Origin: Physcomitrium patens
Lineage: Eukaryota > Streptophyta > Bryopsida > Funariales > Funariaceae
Direction: 5' to 3'
NCBI RefSeq assembly: GCF_000002425.4
Contig: NC_037270.1
Location: 7,076,098-7,140,097 of the forward strand
Length of the DNA: 64,000 nt
The notes below the pieces were generated by a model. The model worked only from the letters and a program-made list of their open reading frames with translations, searched no databases and had not been told where the DNA came from. The translations under genes were made by a program, and so were the position numbers. Position 1 is the first letter of the stretch, and each line of letters starts with the position of its first letter. Shown here one piece after another: positions 1 through 10,989 of this stretch.

Positions 1-9
1 TTGTATGTC

Positions 10-260
10 AATGGCTCTTCAACATGCAATAATACCTCCAACTATCTAGGCAAATACTACTAAAAGAATTGTGTTTTCAGCCAACTATTTGAAAGATGCG
101 GTAGTCATTTAGTGGTGGCATTGAATTCAAAGTTATAGAGCTCAAGGTAGATTTTGTGATTTAGAGAAGTTTGAAACCAATTTAAAGAATCAATTTTGGG
201 CCATTGGTACAAAAAAAATAGCATGCAATCATTTAACAAATCTTATATAATTTAGGTTGA
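10..260 (+). pseudogene. Retrotransposon gag remnant
   Basis: A conceptual translation with stops reads YLKDA...WWH...LEKFETNLKNQF. This is the pattern of the Retrotrans_gag domain of Ty3/gypsy elements (YLKGxAxxWW followed by WxxFxxxLxxxF). The fragment has no start, carries in-frame stops and is cut by the window edge. It lies outside the left LTR of element A and so belongs to another, older element. Confidence 0.5.
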
Positions 261-385
261 TGCAATATTATATCTTCTGATTCAAGTTCATATATCTTTA
301 AATTTATAATGTTTCAAAAGCAAAGATAATGGATCGATTTTTATAAGGTTTGAAATTTAGGGTCCAGTGAGATGTGGAACTAAGG

Positions 386-934
386 TGTCAAGGACATGAA
401 TCTCAAAGAAAGAGAATCTTCAATACACTCTTCTATCACTGCAGAGAACTAGAAAGTCACTCAAAAGGTGATGTAATATTAACTAGAATGGCTATTATAA
501 AAAATAAAAAGATTAGAAAGACTTGAAACAAGATTAAGACTAGAAAGGCATTGACAAGAGTGAAGAAGGCTTCACTCTTGCCTCCATATATACTATCTAA
601 CTAAGAACTAAGTGACAATATCCTATAGGACCTCCAACAAGTGTTGACTTTGCTAGCCACATGTCTTATCTTGCAAGGCAAGTTATGTATGTATGCACCA
701 CGTAGTTGGCTTGTTCCATAAGCTATTATACGGAGATAACTTATTCCACAAGCTATCAATACATGATTAGCTTTTTGGCCAAGTTTCTAATCTATAAATA
801 CATCTAAAGTTAAAACTGTGTCTATGAAGCTTCTAAGAAGCTTTTCTAAAAGACTTTATGAAATTATTCCATATTTATCTACTTCTACTTAATCATATAA
901 GTAACTATTGAGATAAATATATATGTCCATGATA
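386..934 (-). repeat. 3' LTR of element A
   Basis: 549 bp. On the minus strand it starts with a mutated TGTCATGGACATA (TATCATGG here) and ends CCTTGACA, so the ends are TGTCA/TGACA. It matches the LTRs at 17792-18264, 30281-30851, 39690-40229 and 45566-46095 along its length. On the minus strand a TATATAT box (about 583-590) is followed by an 11-bp inverted repeat, and then by the 12-mer complementary to the primer site. Confidence 0.85.
555..580 (-). other. Perfect hairpin at the predicted start of R in the element A LTR
   Basis: An 11-bp perfect inverted repeat (CAAGAGTGAAG and CTTCACTCTTG) is separated by 4 bp. It lies about 10 bp downstream of the LTR TATA box. Its right arm on the minus strand is the segment complementary to the primer site. 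The hairpin recurs, with a few mismatches, in the LTRs of B, E and F. Confidence 0.7.
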
Positions 935-950
935 TTATCCTTCCTTCTAG
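935..950 (-). other. Polypurine tract of element A
   Basis: On the minus strand a purine-rich run (CTAGAAGGAAGGATAA) directly precedes the 3' LTR. This is the position and composition of the plus-strand primer of LTR retrotransposons. Equivalent tracts precede the 3' LTRs of elements B, E and F. Confidence 0.7.
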
Positions 951-1239
951 AGACGAGCTCCATGAGGAGTGATCTTCATATATTGAGGAAGTCCAAGATG
1001 CGGCAAATTGTATTTGCTACATATTCCGATCTTTGCTCTCTTTGAAGATGGTTGATAGGTCCTCTCAACCACCTATAGTGTCTCATACCAGTACGAGAAG
1101 ACCACCCTATTATTTGGTCATTATTGAGGTTTTCGTAACTTTTTTCAAATATAATATTTGGAACACTGTCAGGAGTTGTTCCTGCATCTAATAAAATCAC
1201 TAAACATCAGGAGTCTCTTCTAAGGTCGTGATACTAAAC

Positions 1240-2577
1240 ACGTTGTTGTGTTAGTGTTCACCTATTATATAAAATAATATAATTATGTACTAAATATATA
1301 ATTTATTAAATAACAAGGTGAGAGTCATGATAATAGATTTTAGTTGGTTGTAGAATATAATTTGATTATTACCTTGCAAAGAGGTTGTTTAAAAAGATTA
1401 CTATAAATTTTTTATAATTTTAATTTGTTTTTTGATAATGGCTTTTAAGATTGGTTTTGGTTGATAGTAACTTCTAAATATTTAGAGTCACCTTTGTTAG
1501 ACATTGGTGACATTTGAAAACTTATTTTGGTTCTTTTATTTGATGTTTAGAGCATAAATTATAAAAATCTTATTAGAAAAAAGATTGAAGAAGGGTTTTC
1601 ATAGCAAAGGGAGTAATTAGGGTACTAATATAGATGAATGGAGATGAATGATAAAAATCTTCATTCCTATTGATAAAAAATCATGATCAATAGGCTTTGA
1701 GGAGGCTACCTGAGGCCATATTAGAAATTAGGGTTAATTTCTCAAGACCATTTGAGCTTTGAAGGCTAAGGTCAACATGTTTAGATTTTTGGCTATGATT
1801 TTGGTACAAGTTTTGTATGATTTGGAGTTTATATGAAGGAGATATAGGCGCTCAAAGTTAAGGTATTGATTTGGGAGCTATTGTCACTCTTTTTGGCATA
1901 ACGCATGCGTACAGAGGGCAATTGAGAATCGGCAATTACGACTGCAGAGAACACTTTTGCAGCTATATTTTTTGTATAGTGCTTGCTAGATTTCAAGTTG
2001 AATTGAAGGAGTAATTAGATTTTGAAGTCAGTACATGTAATCCAAGGGTAGTAAGTGATCCGATTTACTAGTAGTTGTGTCTTAAGCTGTATCTTGAGCA
2101 ATTTGACAAAGTTTTGGCTCAAAATTTTAGAAAATGTGTATATTCATATTTGTAAACTTTATACATAAGTTTGATATTATTTGAGTACTGGATTCTTGAG
2201 ATATTAAGAAAATAGTGTTCAAGTACTTATAAATTAGGATTTAGAGCGTCTATAAGAGTTTCTTAGATGCTAGAAGATCAGAAGTGAATTTGCAGTTGGT
2301 TTTTTTGAGATAAACTTAAGGATGAATTCTACCTATCCTATAAATTTTACACAAATTGAATGACTAGATCAAGAGTTATGAATTTCTAAAGTTTGGGAAG
2401 AGAAGATCCTTTGCAAGAAAAATATGTTTTGAAGGAATTTTGTTATATTTTGAGTTTTATGCAAATCAAAAGAGTTTTGGAAGCTAAGACAAGTTTCATA
2501 TAAAGATTTAAGCTAAACTCTCTACAACTAGATAGCTAGTATATTTTCAGATAGCAAATCTTACCATACGACAACGT
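1240..2577 (-). repeat. X repeat copy 5 (solo LTR-like) with 4-bp target duplication ACGT
   Basis: The repeat is 1244-2573, ends TGTTG...CGACA, and is flanked by ACGT at 1240-1243 and 2574-2577. It interrupts the 3' tail of element A: joining the flanks restores the order seen in intact element B (GATACAAC... then the sequence before the polypurine tract). The interior resembles the other X copies, for example the stretch near 1690-1760 compared with 3240-3340. No coding capacity was seen. Confidence 0.8.
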
Positions 2578-2923
2578 TGTATCTCACCATCTATTTGAGG
2601 AAGGACATGTCGTTCTTGACGATCTTCATCTCGATTTTTTCATCTTGATTTTGTCATCTCGTCTAGTAAGTCCACAAATGAAAACTCTTGAGTTGAATCT
2701 ACTAGTTGTTGGTGCTTCATTTCATCACAAAAATATAAAAGCTACAATAAGAGATGGAAGGTAGAATATTATTTTCTTGTGATCTTGTTTCTTTTATAAA
2801 AAAGTTTTGCTATTCTCCATCTTGGTTTTGATGGATGTTGTTTATGAAAGACTTCAACTTTCTTTGCTACATTGATAAGATTCATTGATAGCTTCCATGT
2901 GCGTTTACCAATATCATATCTAT

Positions 2924-4186
2924 TGTCGTACTGTAAAAGTTTATAGTATATAAAAATTAATTAGAACATATAATATGTTCATAAGACTTGGTGTATGTTA
3001 TAATGGTTAAATAGATTAATTTAAAAAGAGTGGATTTAAGAAACTTTATTTTGAGTTTATCTTTTTACTTATAGCATTTCAAAAAAAACATTGTAGAACC
3101 TAAATGTTTAGTATGAATCCTTGAGAGGAGATTAGAGCCTAAAGAAGAAATCCCTAACTAGTAGAAGGCTTATTGGGAGGGATGAAAGCAAGGCATAGTT
3201 GGATGAAGGCAAAGAATAGAAAACTTCATTCCTATTGGTCGAAGGCCATGTCCAATAGGCTTCAAGGAGGCTACCCGAGGCCTTATTAGAGATTAGGATT
3301 TCTCTTTCGAATTCATTCGAACTTTTGAGGCTAAGGTCAGAAAGTTTAGGATTTTGGATATATTTTGGATGAAGATTTTGTGTGATTTCGAGTTTTTATG
3401 AAGGAGATATAGGTGTTCAAAGTTAAGGTGTCAAATTTGTACCTACTATTACTCTTTGAAGCATAACATATGTGTACAGAGAGCAATGAAAGATTGGCGA
3501 CTGGAATTGAAGAGAACACTCTCTTAGCTATACTTTATATATATTGTATGAAAAATTCCAATTTTAGATGAAGGAGTTATAAGGCATTGAATACAGCACA
3601 TATAATTCAAAGGTAGTAAGTGAGTCATTTTGTTGATAGTAATGGTTGGAGCCATATCTTGAGTTTCTGGACAAGGTTTTGGCTCAAAATTTCTATAAGT
3701 ATAAGTTATTAAGATTAAAAGATATAGATCAAAGCTTCATGGTATTTGAGTACTTATTTTGTGAGATATAAAGAAATTAGCACGCACATGTAAGTAAGCT
3801 AGGGTTAAAAGCTATTGTTAGGATTTTGGTGATATCTCAAGATCCGTAACGAATTTATAGTTGAATTTTTTTCTGGTAGTTTTTGAAAGCATATTAGTAC
3901 TTTATATAAAATTTTAGATTGTTTGGAAGGTCCGACGTGAGATATGAGCTATTGAAGTTTAGGAAACATTTGTCATAAGGATACATAAGGTTTGAAGATA
4001 CTTTATCATACATTTGGGTGTTTTTTTGGTACTTGGCTTATGTTTTGATATAATTGTCCTAAAAAGGAATATATTATATATTATATGTATATAAACTTGG
4101 TACTTTTATATCTTAGATTTGATTGAGTATTTAGTAGCAGCTAGAAGCCGAGCACTTTCTTGAGGCAAACTCTCTTTGCCTCGACA
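2924..4186 (-). repeat. X repeat copy 1 (solo LTR-like), inserted in the chromodomain of element A
   Basis: 1263 bp, ends TGTCG...CGACA. The flanks are CTAT (2920-2923) and CCAT (4187-4190), compatible with a 4-bp duplication of CCAT with one C-to-T change. The host sequence on both sides is the chromodomain segment LVHWHGYDISE, here split in two. Orientation is set by alignment to the copies at 9407-10468 and 60877-62126. No open frame worth calling. Confidence 0.8.
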
Positions 4187-7080
4187 CCATGCTAATGAAC
4201 AAGATATTCCAACCTATTTCGGTGCCACCTTGAGTCTAAGACTTCTTTCACTTCAAACTCTTGGTTACTATTCACTTCTATAGGAAGAAGTAGCTTTTGT
4301 CTTTTTTTTTTCAAGATATTCATTGTCTTATACGATTTCACAAGAGACATATAAAATACAGGGTGAATCTTCATAGACTCCGATAGATGTAATCGATAGG
4401 CAATATGATTGATTTGTTTACAAATAGAAAAAGGTCCCAGCGTGCAATAATATAATTTATCACAATAATGAGTATTCTTGATATAACGATGAAGTAATCA
4501 TACCTTTTCTTTCATATTATATTATGGTTGCTCCTTGCGACAAGTGTTCGCGTTAATCTTTTGTCGTTCTTGAGCTTCCTCTAATTGTATCTTTATTATT
4601 GTATATAGCTTTGACAAGCGATTTGCTAAATCTTCTGCCTCATGATTATTAACTTTTAAAAAGTCAAAAGTATCAAGATGTGGATAACAACCATAATTAG
4701 CAAAGAAAGGTGTTTGTTGAGTGGAAGAATGTACTAAATTATTATATGCAAATTTTGCCAATGGTAAAAGAGTTGTCCAATCATCTTGATGATAGTTGAT
4801 GATACATCTCAAATATTGCTCCAGAACTTGATTTATTCGTTCCATTTGTCCATCAATTTGAGGATGAAAAGCTGAAAAAAGCTTTATATCCACCTTTAGA
4901 ATCTTATATAGGATTTTTCAAAATCTTGATACAAATTGAGTCTCCCTATTTGATATAATATCCTTTAGCAATCCATGATAGCAATAGATATTATCAATGA
5001 AAAGCTTAGTTGTTTCTTCATCTATGATAGATTTTGTACATGATACAAAATGTGCCATCTTGGTAAAACGATCTACTATCATGAATATAGAGTCATAAAA
5101 ACCTAAGAAAGATTTGTGATGAAATCCATAGAAACAGAAGACCATGGTTGTTTTGGAATGGATAATGGCTGAAGAAATCCGTAAGGTCAATGATGAGGAG
5201 TTTTTGATCTTGAAAAAATATCACAAGATTGTACAAAATCTTTGACTATCTTCCATATTTGTGGCCACCAAAAATCCCTAGATATTAGTTCCAAAGTTTT
5301 ATTGTATTTAAAATGTCGTGTTGCTGAAAAGTCATGACGAGCTTGAAGAACACGTAATTGAGCTTCACCTTCTAGAACATATAGGGATCCTTTGAAATAT
5401 AATAGATTATTCTTGAATTCAAACTTCCAAGTATCATTGGACTTAAAAAAAGTATCCTGAACAAGAGGATCAGAGGACATGCTTGATTGAATTTGCTTTA
5501 TAAATTTTGAATCAACAATCAATGTTGATTTTATAGCTCGAAGATGAAAATGCTCTAGCTTCCAGAGAATTGATCTTTGTTGATCAAAAGATGCATCATC
5601 TTCTTTTGATACAAGATAAAAACGTCTAGAAAGAATGTTCAATAGACATTGTTATTTTTTGGATCAATAAGTGATCTTGAAATTGAATCTAGATAAAAAC
5701 ATGCTCTAACAAGCTTGATGACGATTCAAGATACGTGCTGACATGAAGTACTTAAGGTTCTTATGGTCTGTATATCCAATAACTGGATTTGAAGTACTTT
5801 CTAGATAATCATGCCATTCTTGAAATGAATCCACGATTGCAAAGAGCTCTTTGTTATGGATATCATAATTAATCTTGGTTGCTAAAAATTTCTTCAAATG
5901 GAAAGCTATTGGATGGAATTTGTCATCTGTTACCATTTATGACAACACGACATCTATAGCAAAATTTGATGCATCTATTTCCATAAAAAATACCTTGGAA
6001 AAGTCAATGTAATATAAGATTAGTGCAAAAATAAACTCTTTCTTTAAAGCATCAAATGATGCTTCTGCTTCTTTATTCCACTCAAGTTTGTCTTTATAAG
6101 TCAAATGTATAACTAAAGCTGCAACTTGAGAAAAATTCTTGATAAAGATTCAATAGTAATTAGCAAAGCTCAAAAAGCATTGTCCATCTCATACTGTTCT
6201 TGAATTCTTCCAGTCTATGATAGTTTGAACCTTCTTAGAATCCATCATAAGGCCTTTGTTGGAAATGATGTACCCTAAAAAGTCAACTTGAGTAGTATAG
6301 AATAGATACTTTTTCAACTTGGCATATAATCCTACATCTTTAAGTTTCTATAACATGTGACAAATATGAAGCTCATGTTCTTCTGTGTTCTTAGAGTAGA
6401 TTAGAATGTCGTTTAAATAGCATACAATAAAATCATTTAAAAATTCATGAAAAATATCATTCGTAAGATGTTGAAAAGTGGATGGTACATTCGTGAGTCC
6501 AAAAGGCATGACATTATATTGAAAATGTGCATACCTAGTTCAAAAAGTAGACTTCCATTCATCTCTTTTTTTGATACGAACTAAGTTGTATGCTCTTTGC
6601 AGATCTATTTTGCTATAAATCTTTGCTTAATTGAGTTGGACAAGAAGTCTTGAAATCAAAGACAAAAGATACCTATTTTTGATGGTGATCTTGTTGAGTC
6701 CTCGATAATCCACACATATTCGCACAGATTTGTTTTTTTTCTTCACAAATAAGATATGAGCCTCGGTTGGAGATTTAAAATGGCATATGAAGTTCTTTGC
6801 CAAATTCTCATCAATGTACTCCTTTAATGCTGCCAATTCATTTTATGATAAGCTATAGATTGGTCCAAATGGTGGTTGAGCTCCTTGCAGATCAATTGAA
6901 CAATCATAAGGTTAATGCTTGAGTAGAATATCTGCATTCTTCTTTTCAAAAACGTCTTGAAATTCTTGATATTAGTTAGGAATACCACTCGATATTGTTT
7001 CACCATTAGAAATGGATGTAGCATATATAGCAAAAGATGATCCTTCTTTTGCAGTATGCATGAAAGCTTTTGCATCTAAT
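4187..7080 (-). pseudogene. Broken pol of element A (RT, RNase H, integrase, chromodomain)
   Basis: On the minus strand: the RT N-terminal part (6627-6836, [10 protein letters not shown] and [16 protein letters not shown]); the palm near 6400-6430, where YLDD has become YLND; RNase H (about 5700-6130); integrase with its HHCC zinc region (5187-5642, ending CDIFSRSKTPHH), the core with DRFTKMAHF (about 4918-5190) and the HPQIDGQ.ERINQVLEQYLR segment (4522-4893); and a C-terminal chromodomain (4192-4300, VKEVLDSRWHRNRLEYLVH) cut by X copy 1. Several frames and stops separate the pieces, so no functional polyprotein can be made. Confidence 0.85.
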
Positions 7081-7202
7081 AGTAAAAGTTTGGACATACT
7101 GGACTTATATACTTCTACTTTATCAATGCAATCTTAGATTATACTATCAAAAAAGTTAAGGTTATGAGAAATTCAATTTATTTGAGGGTTATATTTTTTT
7201 AG

Positions 7203-7583
7203 CTATGATAATCCTAAAATAACCAAATTAGAGGGAGATTTTATTACATTAAATACTACTATGTTGTTATGATCTTTAATTGCTACATCTAAAGGAATAG
7301 TTTCATGAATAATAGAGCACTTCTTGATAGTAGTGCACTTATGAATTGGTTGTGATATTGATCTTGCTTCTTTCAACTGCACAACTTCTTGTTGCAGACT
7401 CTGAACATCTTCCATAGGCATAGGCATAATACTTCCATGATTCACGTTGGAAATACGTGAGATTTTTACTTTTAGAGTATTAATAAGCTCACAAAGATCT
7501 CCCATAGTTGCAAATCTATTCTCACTTCCATTGAGAGTAGCATCCATAATCTTTTCTTCCATAGACAATTCAAACAAATTCAA
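7203..7583 (-). pseudogene. Element A gag N-terminus fused in frame to protease C-terminus by an internal deletion
   Basis: An uninterrupted 126-codon frame. Residues 1 to about 70 (FELSMEEKIMDATLNGSENR) match the gag start of element B (40447-40629). The rest (SIIHETIPLDVAI and VVFNVIKSPSNLVILGLS) matches the C-terminal part of B's protease (41717-41902). The gag core, the CCHC zinc knuckle and the catalytic DSGA part of the protease are missing. The open frame may simply reflect the short length, or the deletion may predate the last mobilisation. Confidence 0.75.
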
Positions 7584-7586
7584 AAG

Positions 7587-7796
7587 TTAAATTAGAAGAG
7601 GATAAACCACAACTTCTAATAACAAATCTTTCAAAGAGGGATAATCCACTCTCTTTAAGGAAGAGATCAATGTTAGAAAACATAATTTTTTGTTTAAAGG
7701 TGGGTAGTCTGCAACCATCAAAATACAATAATAGAAGTCAGATAATTCACTCACTTCTAAAATAAAATAAAAATAATATGTTAGCACTCTTGTCAA
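7587..7796 (-). other. 5' leader of element A with a repeated GTGGATTATC-like motif and an open frame
   Basis: The leader lies between the primer site and gag. On the minus strand it contains four imperfect copies of a GTGGATTATCCCTCTTT-like motif. It is open over about 69 codons, encoding repeated (V/A)DYPxL peptides. The leader of element B (40230-40440) carries the same four motifs and a similar frame. Whether it is translated is unknown. Confidence 0.5.
7785..7796 (-). promoter_or_regulatory. Putative self-priming primer-binding site of element A
   Basis: Minus strand TTGACAAGAGTG, starting two bases (GT) after the 5' LTR end (TGATA at 7799-7803). It is perfectly complementary over 12 nt to CACTCTTGTCAA of the same family's LTR (551-562 in the 3' LTR of A), located where the transcript should start. 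No TGG-starting tRNA-type site is present. Confidence 0.7.
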
Positions 7797-7798
7797 AC

Positions 7799-7960
7799 TA
7801 TCAAGGATATGAATCTCGAAGAAAGTGAATCCTCAATATACTCTTCTATCATTGAAGAGAATTAGATAGTCACTCAAAAGGTGATGTAATATTAATTAGA
7901 ATGGCTATTGCCAAAAATAAGAAGATTAAAAAGTCTTGAAACAAGACTAAGATTAGAAAG
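7799..7960 (-). repeat. Truncated 5' LTR of element A
   Basis: Only the last 162 bp of the LTR remain. They align with 386-550 and with the 3' ends of the other family-1 LTRs. The break at 7960 is abrupt: position 7961 starts inside an X repeat. Confidence 0.8.
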
Positions 7961-8392
7961 GTACCCAAAACCCTGAACTTTTTGAGCCTAGCCTCCAAAG
8001 CTCGAATGAATTCGAAAGAAAAATCCTAATCCCTAATAAGGCCTCGGGCAGCCTCATTGAAGCCCATTGGGTATGGCCTTCGACCAATAGGAATGAAGTT
8101 TTCCATTCTTTGCCTTCATCCAACCATATCTTGCTTTCATCCCTTCCAATAAGCTTCCTCTTTGTTAAGATTTTCTTCTTTAGGCTCTAACCTTCTCTTA
8201 AGCTTTATACTAAATATCTAAATCTTACATAATATAAACACTATAATCAAAATAGATAAATTTTCAAATAAATTTTCTTATATCAATTCTCTTTAAATTT
8301 ATTTACTAACCATTCTAATTTACATCAAGACTTATGAACATATTATATTTTTTAATTAATTTTTACATACTATAACCAATTACAGTATGACA
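7961..8392 (+). repeat. X repeat copy 3, 5'-truncated
   Basis: It matches X copy 2 from about 10034 to its end (shared ACCCAAAACCCTGAACTTTT and the GACCAATAGGAATGAAG segment). It ends TATGACA at 8392. The left part of the repeat is missing at the junction with the element A LTR. Confidence 0.75.
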
Positions 8393-8418
8393 CCGTGATA
8401 TAAGGGATCTATAAACAT

Positions 8419-10808
8419 TGTTGTGTTGTGACACAATTATATAATGAAAATATGACTAAAAATAATTTTTTAATTAATATTCTATTATATTAGTTCAAAA
8501 AGAATTCAAAATATTTTAATAAGATTTTTATGAAAGTCTTTTAATCTTTTTTCTTGTCTTAATAGCAAGTAGATAAAAGTTAGTTAGTATTTTTACGTTC
8601 TAGGATATAGAAAATCTTTTACTACCTTAGAAAAACCATAAATTGATAAAATCAAGGCAGAAGAGTTAAATGGTTGGTATGATTGATATTAGGGTCAAGT
8701 TGAGGATAGGATTGGACTAAAAAGTCCTTAGGATAGGTTAGATGGATCCTTGGAGGTTGACCGTTTATGAGACATGATGGAAATCAGACCTCTAGTCACT
8801 AAAATAATTGCTTAGGGCAAACTAGGGACTCATTCAGTGATCAGAGATTAAGATTTCAGAGCTAGCTTGAAGTTCTTTCTAGAGGCATAAGGATTGTTTT
8901 TGTGAGGTTTTTGAAGACTAGGCAATAGTTGTTCAAAGTCAAGGTTTGTATTGATGATTTGGATTTTATATAATATAATTAGAAAAGTAATTTTGGCTAG
9001 TTTATATAATTGGTGTAATATCTATAATTTAAAATTTGATATTATTTGGATTATTGGATGTGCTAAGTGTATTCAAAATTTTCTGATAATCTAATAGTGT
9101 AGTTTAGAGATATCTGATTTTCAGCACAAGAGGGTGTTGGAAGTTGGCAGTTTGGGATTGGGTCGGGTTTTTATGATATCTAGAGATCTATTAGTTGGAT
9201 CAAGGTGAAATTTGGCATAGTATTGAAGGACCTGAAGATCAAGGTGCACACCAATTTTGAATTGAATTTAATAATTGAAGAAGGAGAAATCACTATTGGA
9301 ACCTTTGCTTCACCTTTCAAGTTAGTAGCCAAGTAATATCAATGTAGTTTTTTTGGAAGCTCTTTCACAATCTGTATGTTGGATTGGGCTGAAATTTCTT
9401 AAGTGTTGTCGAGGTAGAGAGAGTTGCATCAAGAAAGTGCCGGGCTTTTGCTTGCCACTAAATACTCAATCAAATCTAAGATATAAAAGTACCAAGTTTA
9501 TATATTTAATATATTCCCTTTTAAGGCAATTACATCAAAACATAAGCCAAGTACCAAGAAAATATCCAAATGTATGATAAAGTATCTTCAAACCTTATAT
9601 ATCATTATAAGAAATATTTCCTAAACTTCAAGAGCTCATATCTCACGATTAAACTATCCAAAAAATCCTAAACTTTTATATGAAGTATTGATATACTTTG
9701 AAATTTTGAGCCAAAAACTCATCCAAAAACTTAAGGTATGGCTCCAACCATTACTATCAACAAAATGACTCACTTATTGCCTTTGAATTACATGTACTTT
9801 CTTCAATGCCCTATAACTCCTTCATCTAGAATTAGAATTTATCAAACAGTATATATAAAGTATAGCCAAGAAAGTGTTCTCTCCAACTCCAATTGCCGAT
9901 CTTTAATTGCTCTCTGTACGCATGTTTTATGCTTCAAAGAGTGATAGTAGGTACAAATTTGACACCTTAACTTTGAACACCTATATCTCTTTCATAAAAA
10001 CTCGAAATTATACAAACTCTTCATCTAAATTATACCCAAAACCCTGAACTTTTTGACCTTAGCCTCCAAAGCTTGAATGATTCAAAAGAAAAATCCTAAT
10101 TCCTAATAAGGCCTCGAATAGCCTCCTTAAAGCCTATTGGGCATGGCCTTCGACCAATAGGAATGAAGTTTTCTATTCTTTGCCTTCATCCAACTATGCC
10201 TTGCTTTCATCCCTCTCAATAAGCCTTCTACTAGTTAAGGATTTCTTCTTTAGGCTCTAATCTCCTCTCAAGGATTCATACTAAACATTTAGGTTCTACA
10301 ATGTTTTTTTTGAAATGCTATAAGTAAAAAGATAAAACTCAAAATAAAGTTTCTTAAATCCACTCTCTTTAAATTAATCTATTAGTCATCTTAACATACA
10401 CCAAGACTTATGAACATATTATATGTTCTAACTATTTTTTATATACTATAAGTAATTATAGTATGACAACATATAGAAGACTTACATTGACAATTGCATG
10501 CAAAATTTCACATCAAGTGGATGGTCAATTTAAATGTTATAGCTTGTCAAAATTCACTAATTAGGATTAGGATTTATAAGAAAAATCTAAGTTGCTTATA
10601 TATGAAAGTAATTAAGTAATTAAGATTCATGTATGATTAAGTCTACTAAGAAGAGTATTTTTTAGAACTTTTGAATTGAAATTTGGATTATATTCTTTTC
10701 ATGTATGTAAAACCTATTAGGGTTTCTTAGATACTTGTGAAATACAATCTCATCTTCCACAACTAGGTATCCAATGCATTCCTAAATAAGACAACATGTA
10801 ATATGACA
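8419..10808 (+). repeat. Z repeat copy 1, interrupted by X copy 2
   Basis: Two parts, 8419-9406 and 10469-10808, together about 1.33 kb. It starts TGTTGTG and ends ATATGACA. The flanking 4-mers are ACAT and ATGT. It is homologous to Z2 (24264-26005) and Z3 (about 32174-33240). The reading across the X insertion continues exactly as in Z3 (the GCATATAGAAG context). The interior is distantly similar to X in inverted orientation. No coding capacity was seen. Confidence 0.7.
9407..10468 (+). repeat. X repeat copy 2
   Basis: 1062 bp, starts TGTCGAGGTAGAG and ends TATGACA. It is inserted into Z copy 1. Flanking 4-mers are GTGT and ACAT, not identical but differing only by transitions. It aligns with copy 1 (reverse complement) and copy 4. 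The short open frames in it are not conserved between copies. Confidence 0.8.
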
Positions 10809-10989
10809 ATGTTTGAAGAAGTAATTAGGATTATAGAGATGGTTGATGCTATAGATTTCAAAAATCATGAAGCACACCTATAACACAAAGTCATATGCTG
10901 CTATCTAATACTATGGTACAACAACCAATGCTAATAAAAATTGATGCTTTATAAGGATCATTGATATCACAAAGATAAAAAATATTGGT

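Larger units (their letters stand above)
386..7960 (-). mobile_element. Element A: degenerate Ty3/gypsy chromovirus, minus strand, with nested insertions
   Basis: Reading on the minus strand: truncated 5' LTR (7799-7960), a primer site (7785-7796), a leader, a gag-protease fusion (7203-7583), pol with RT, RNase H, integrase and chromodomain (down to 4187), a tail, a polypurine tract (935-950) and the 3' LTR (386-934). Two X repeats (1244-2573 and 2924-4186) are inserted in its 3' half; the second splits the chromodomain. The 5' LTR is cut off at 7960, where an unrelated X fragment begins. Most of gag is deleted and pol is full of stops. It is the same family as elements B, D, E, F and G2. Confidence 0.85.

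Noticed and set aside
9353..9944. Plus-strand frames inside X copy 2
   Set aside because: Not open in the aligned copies at 2924-4186 and 60877-62126, so not coding.
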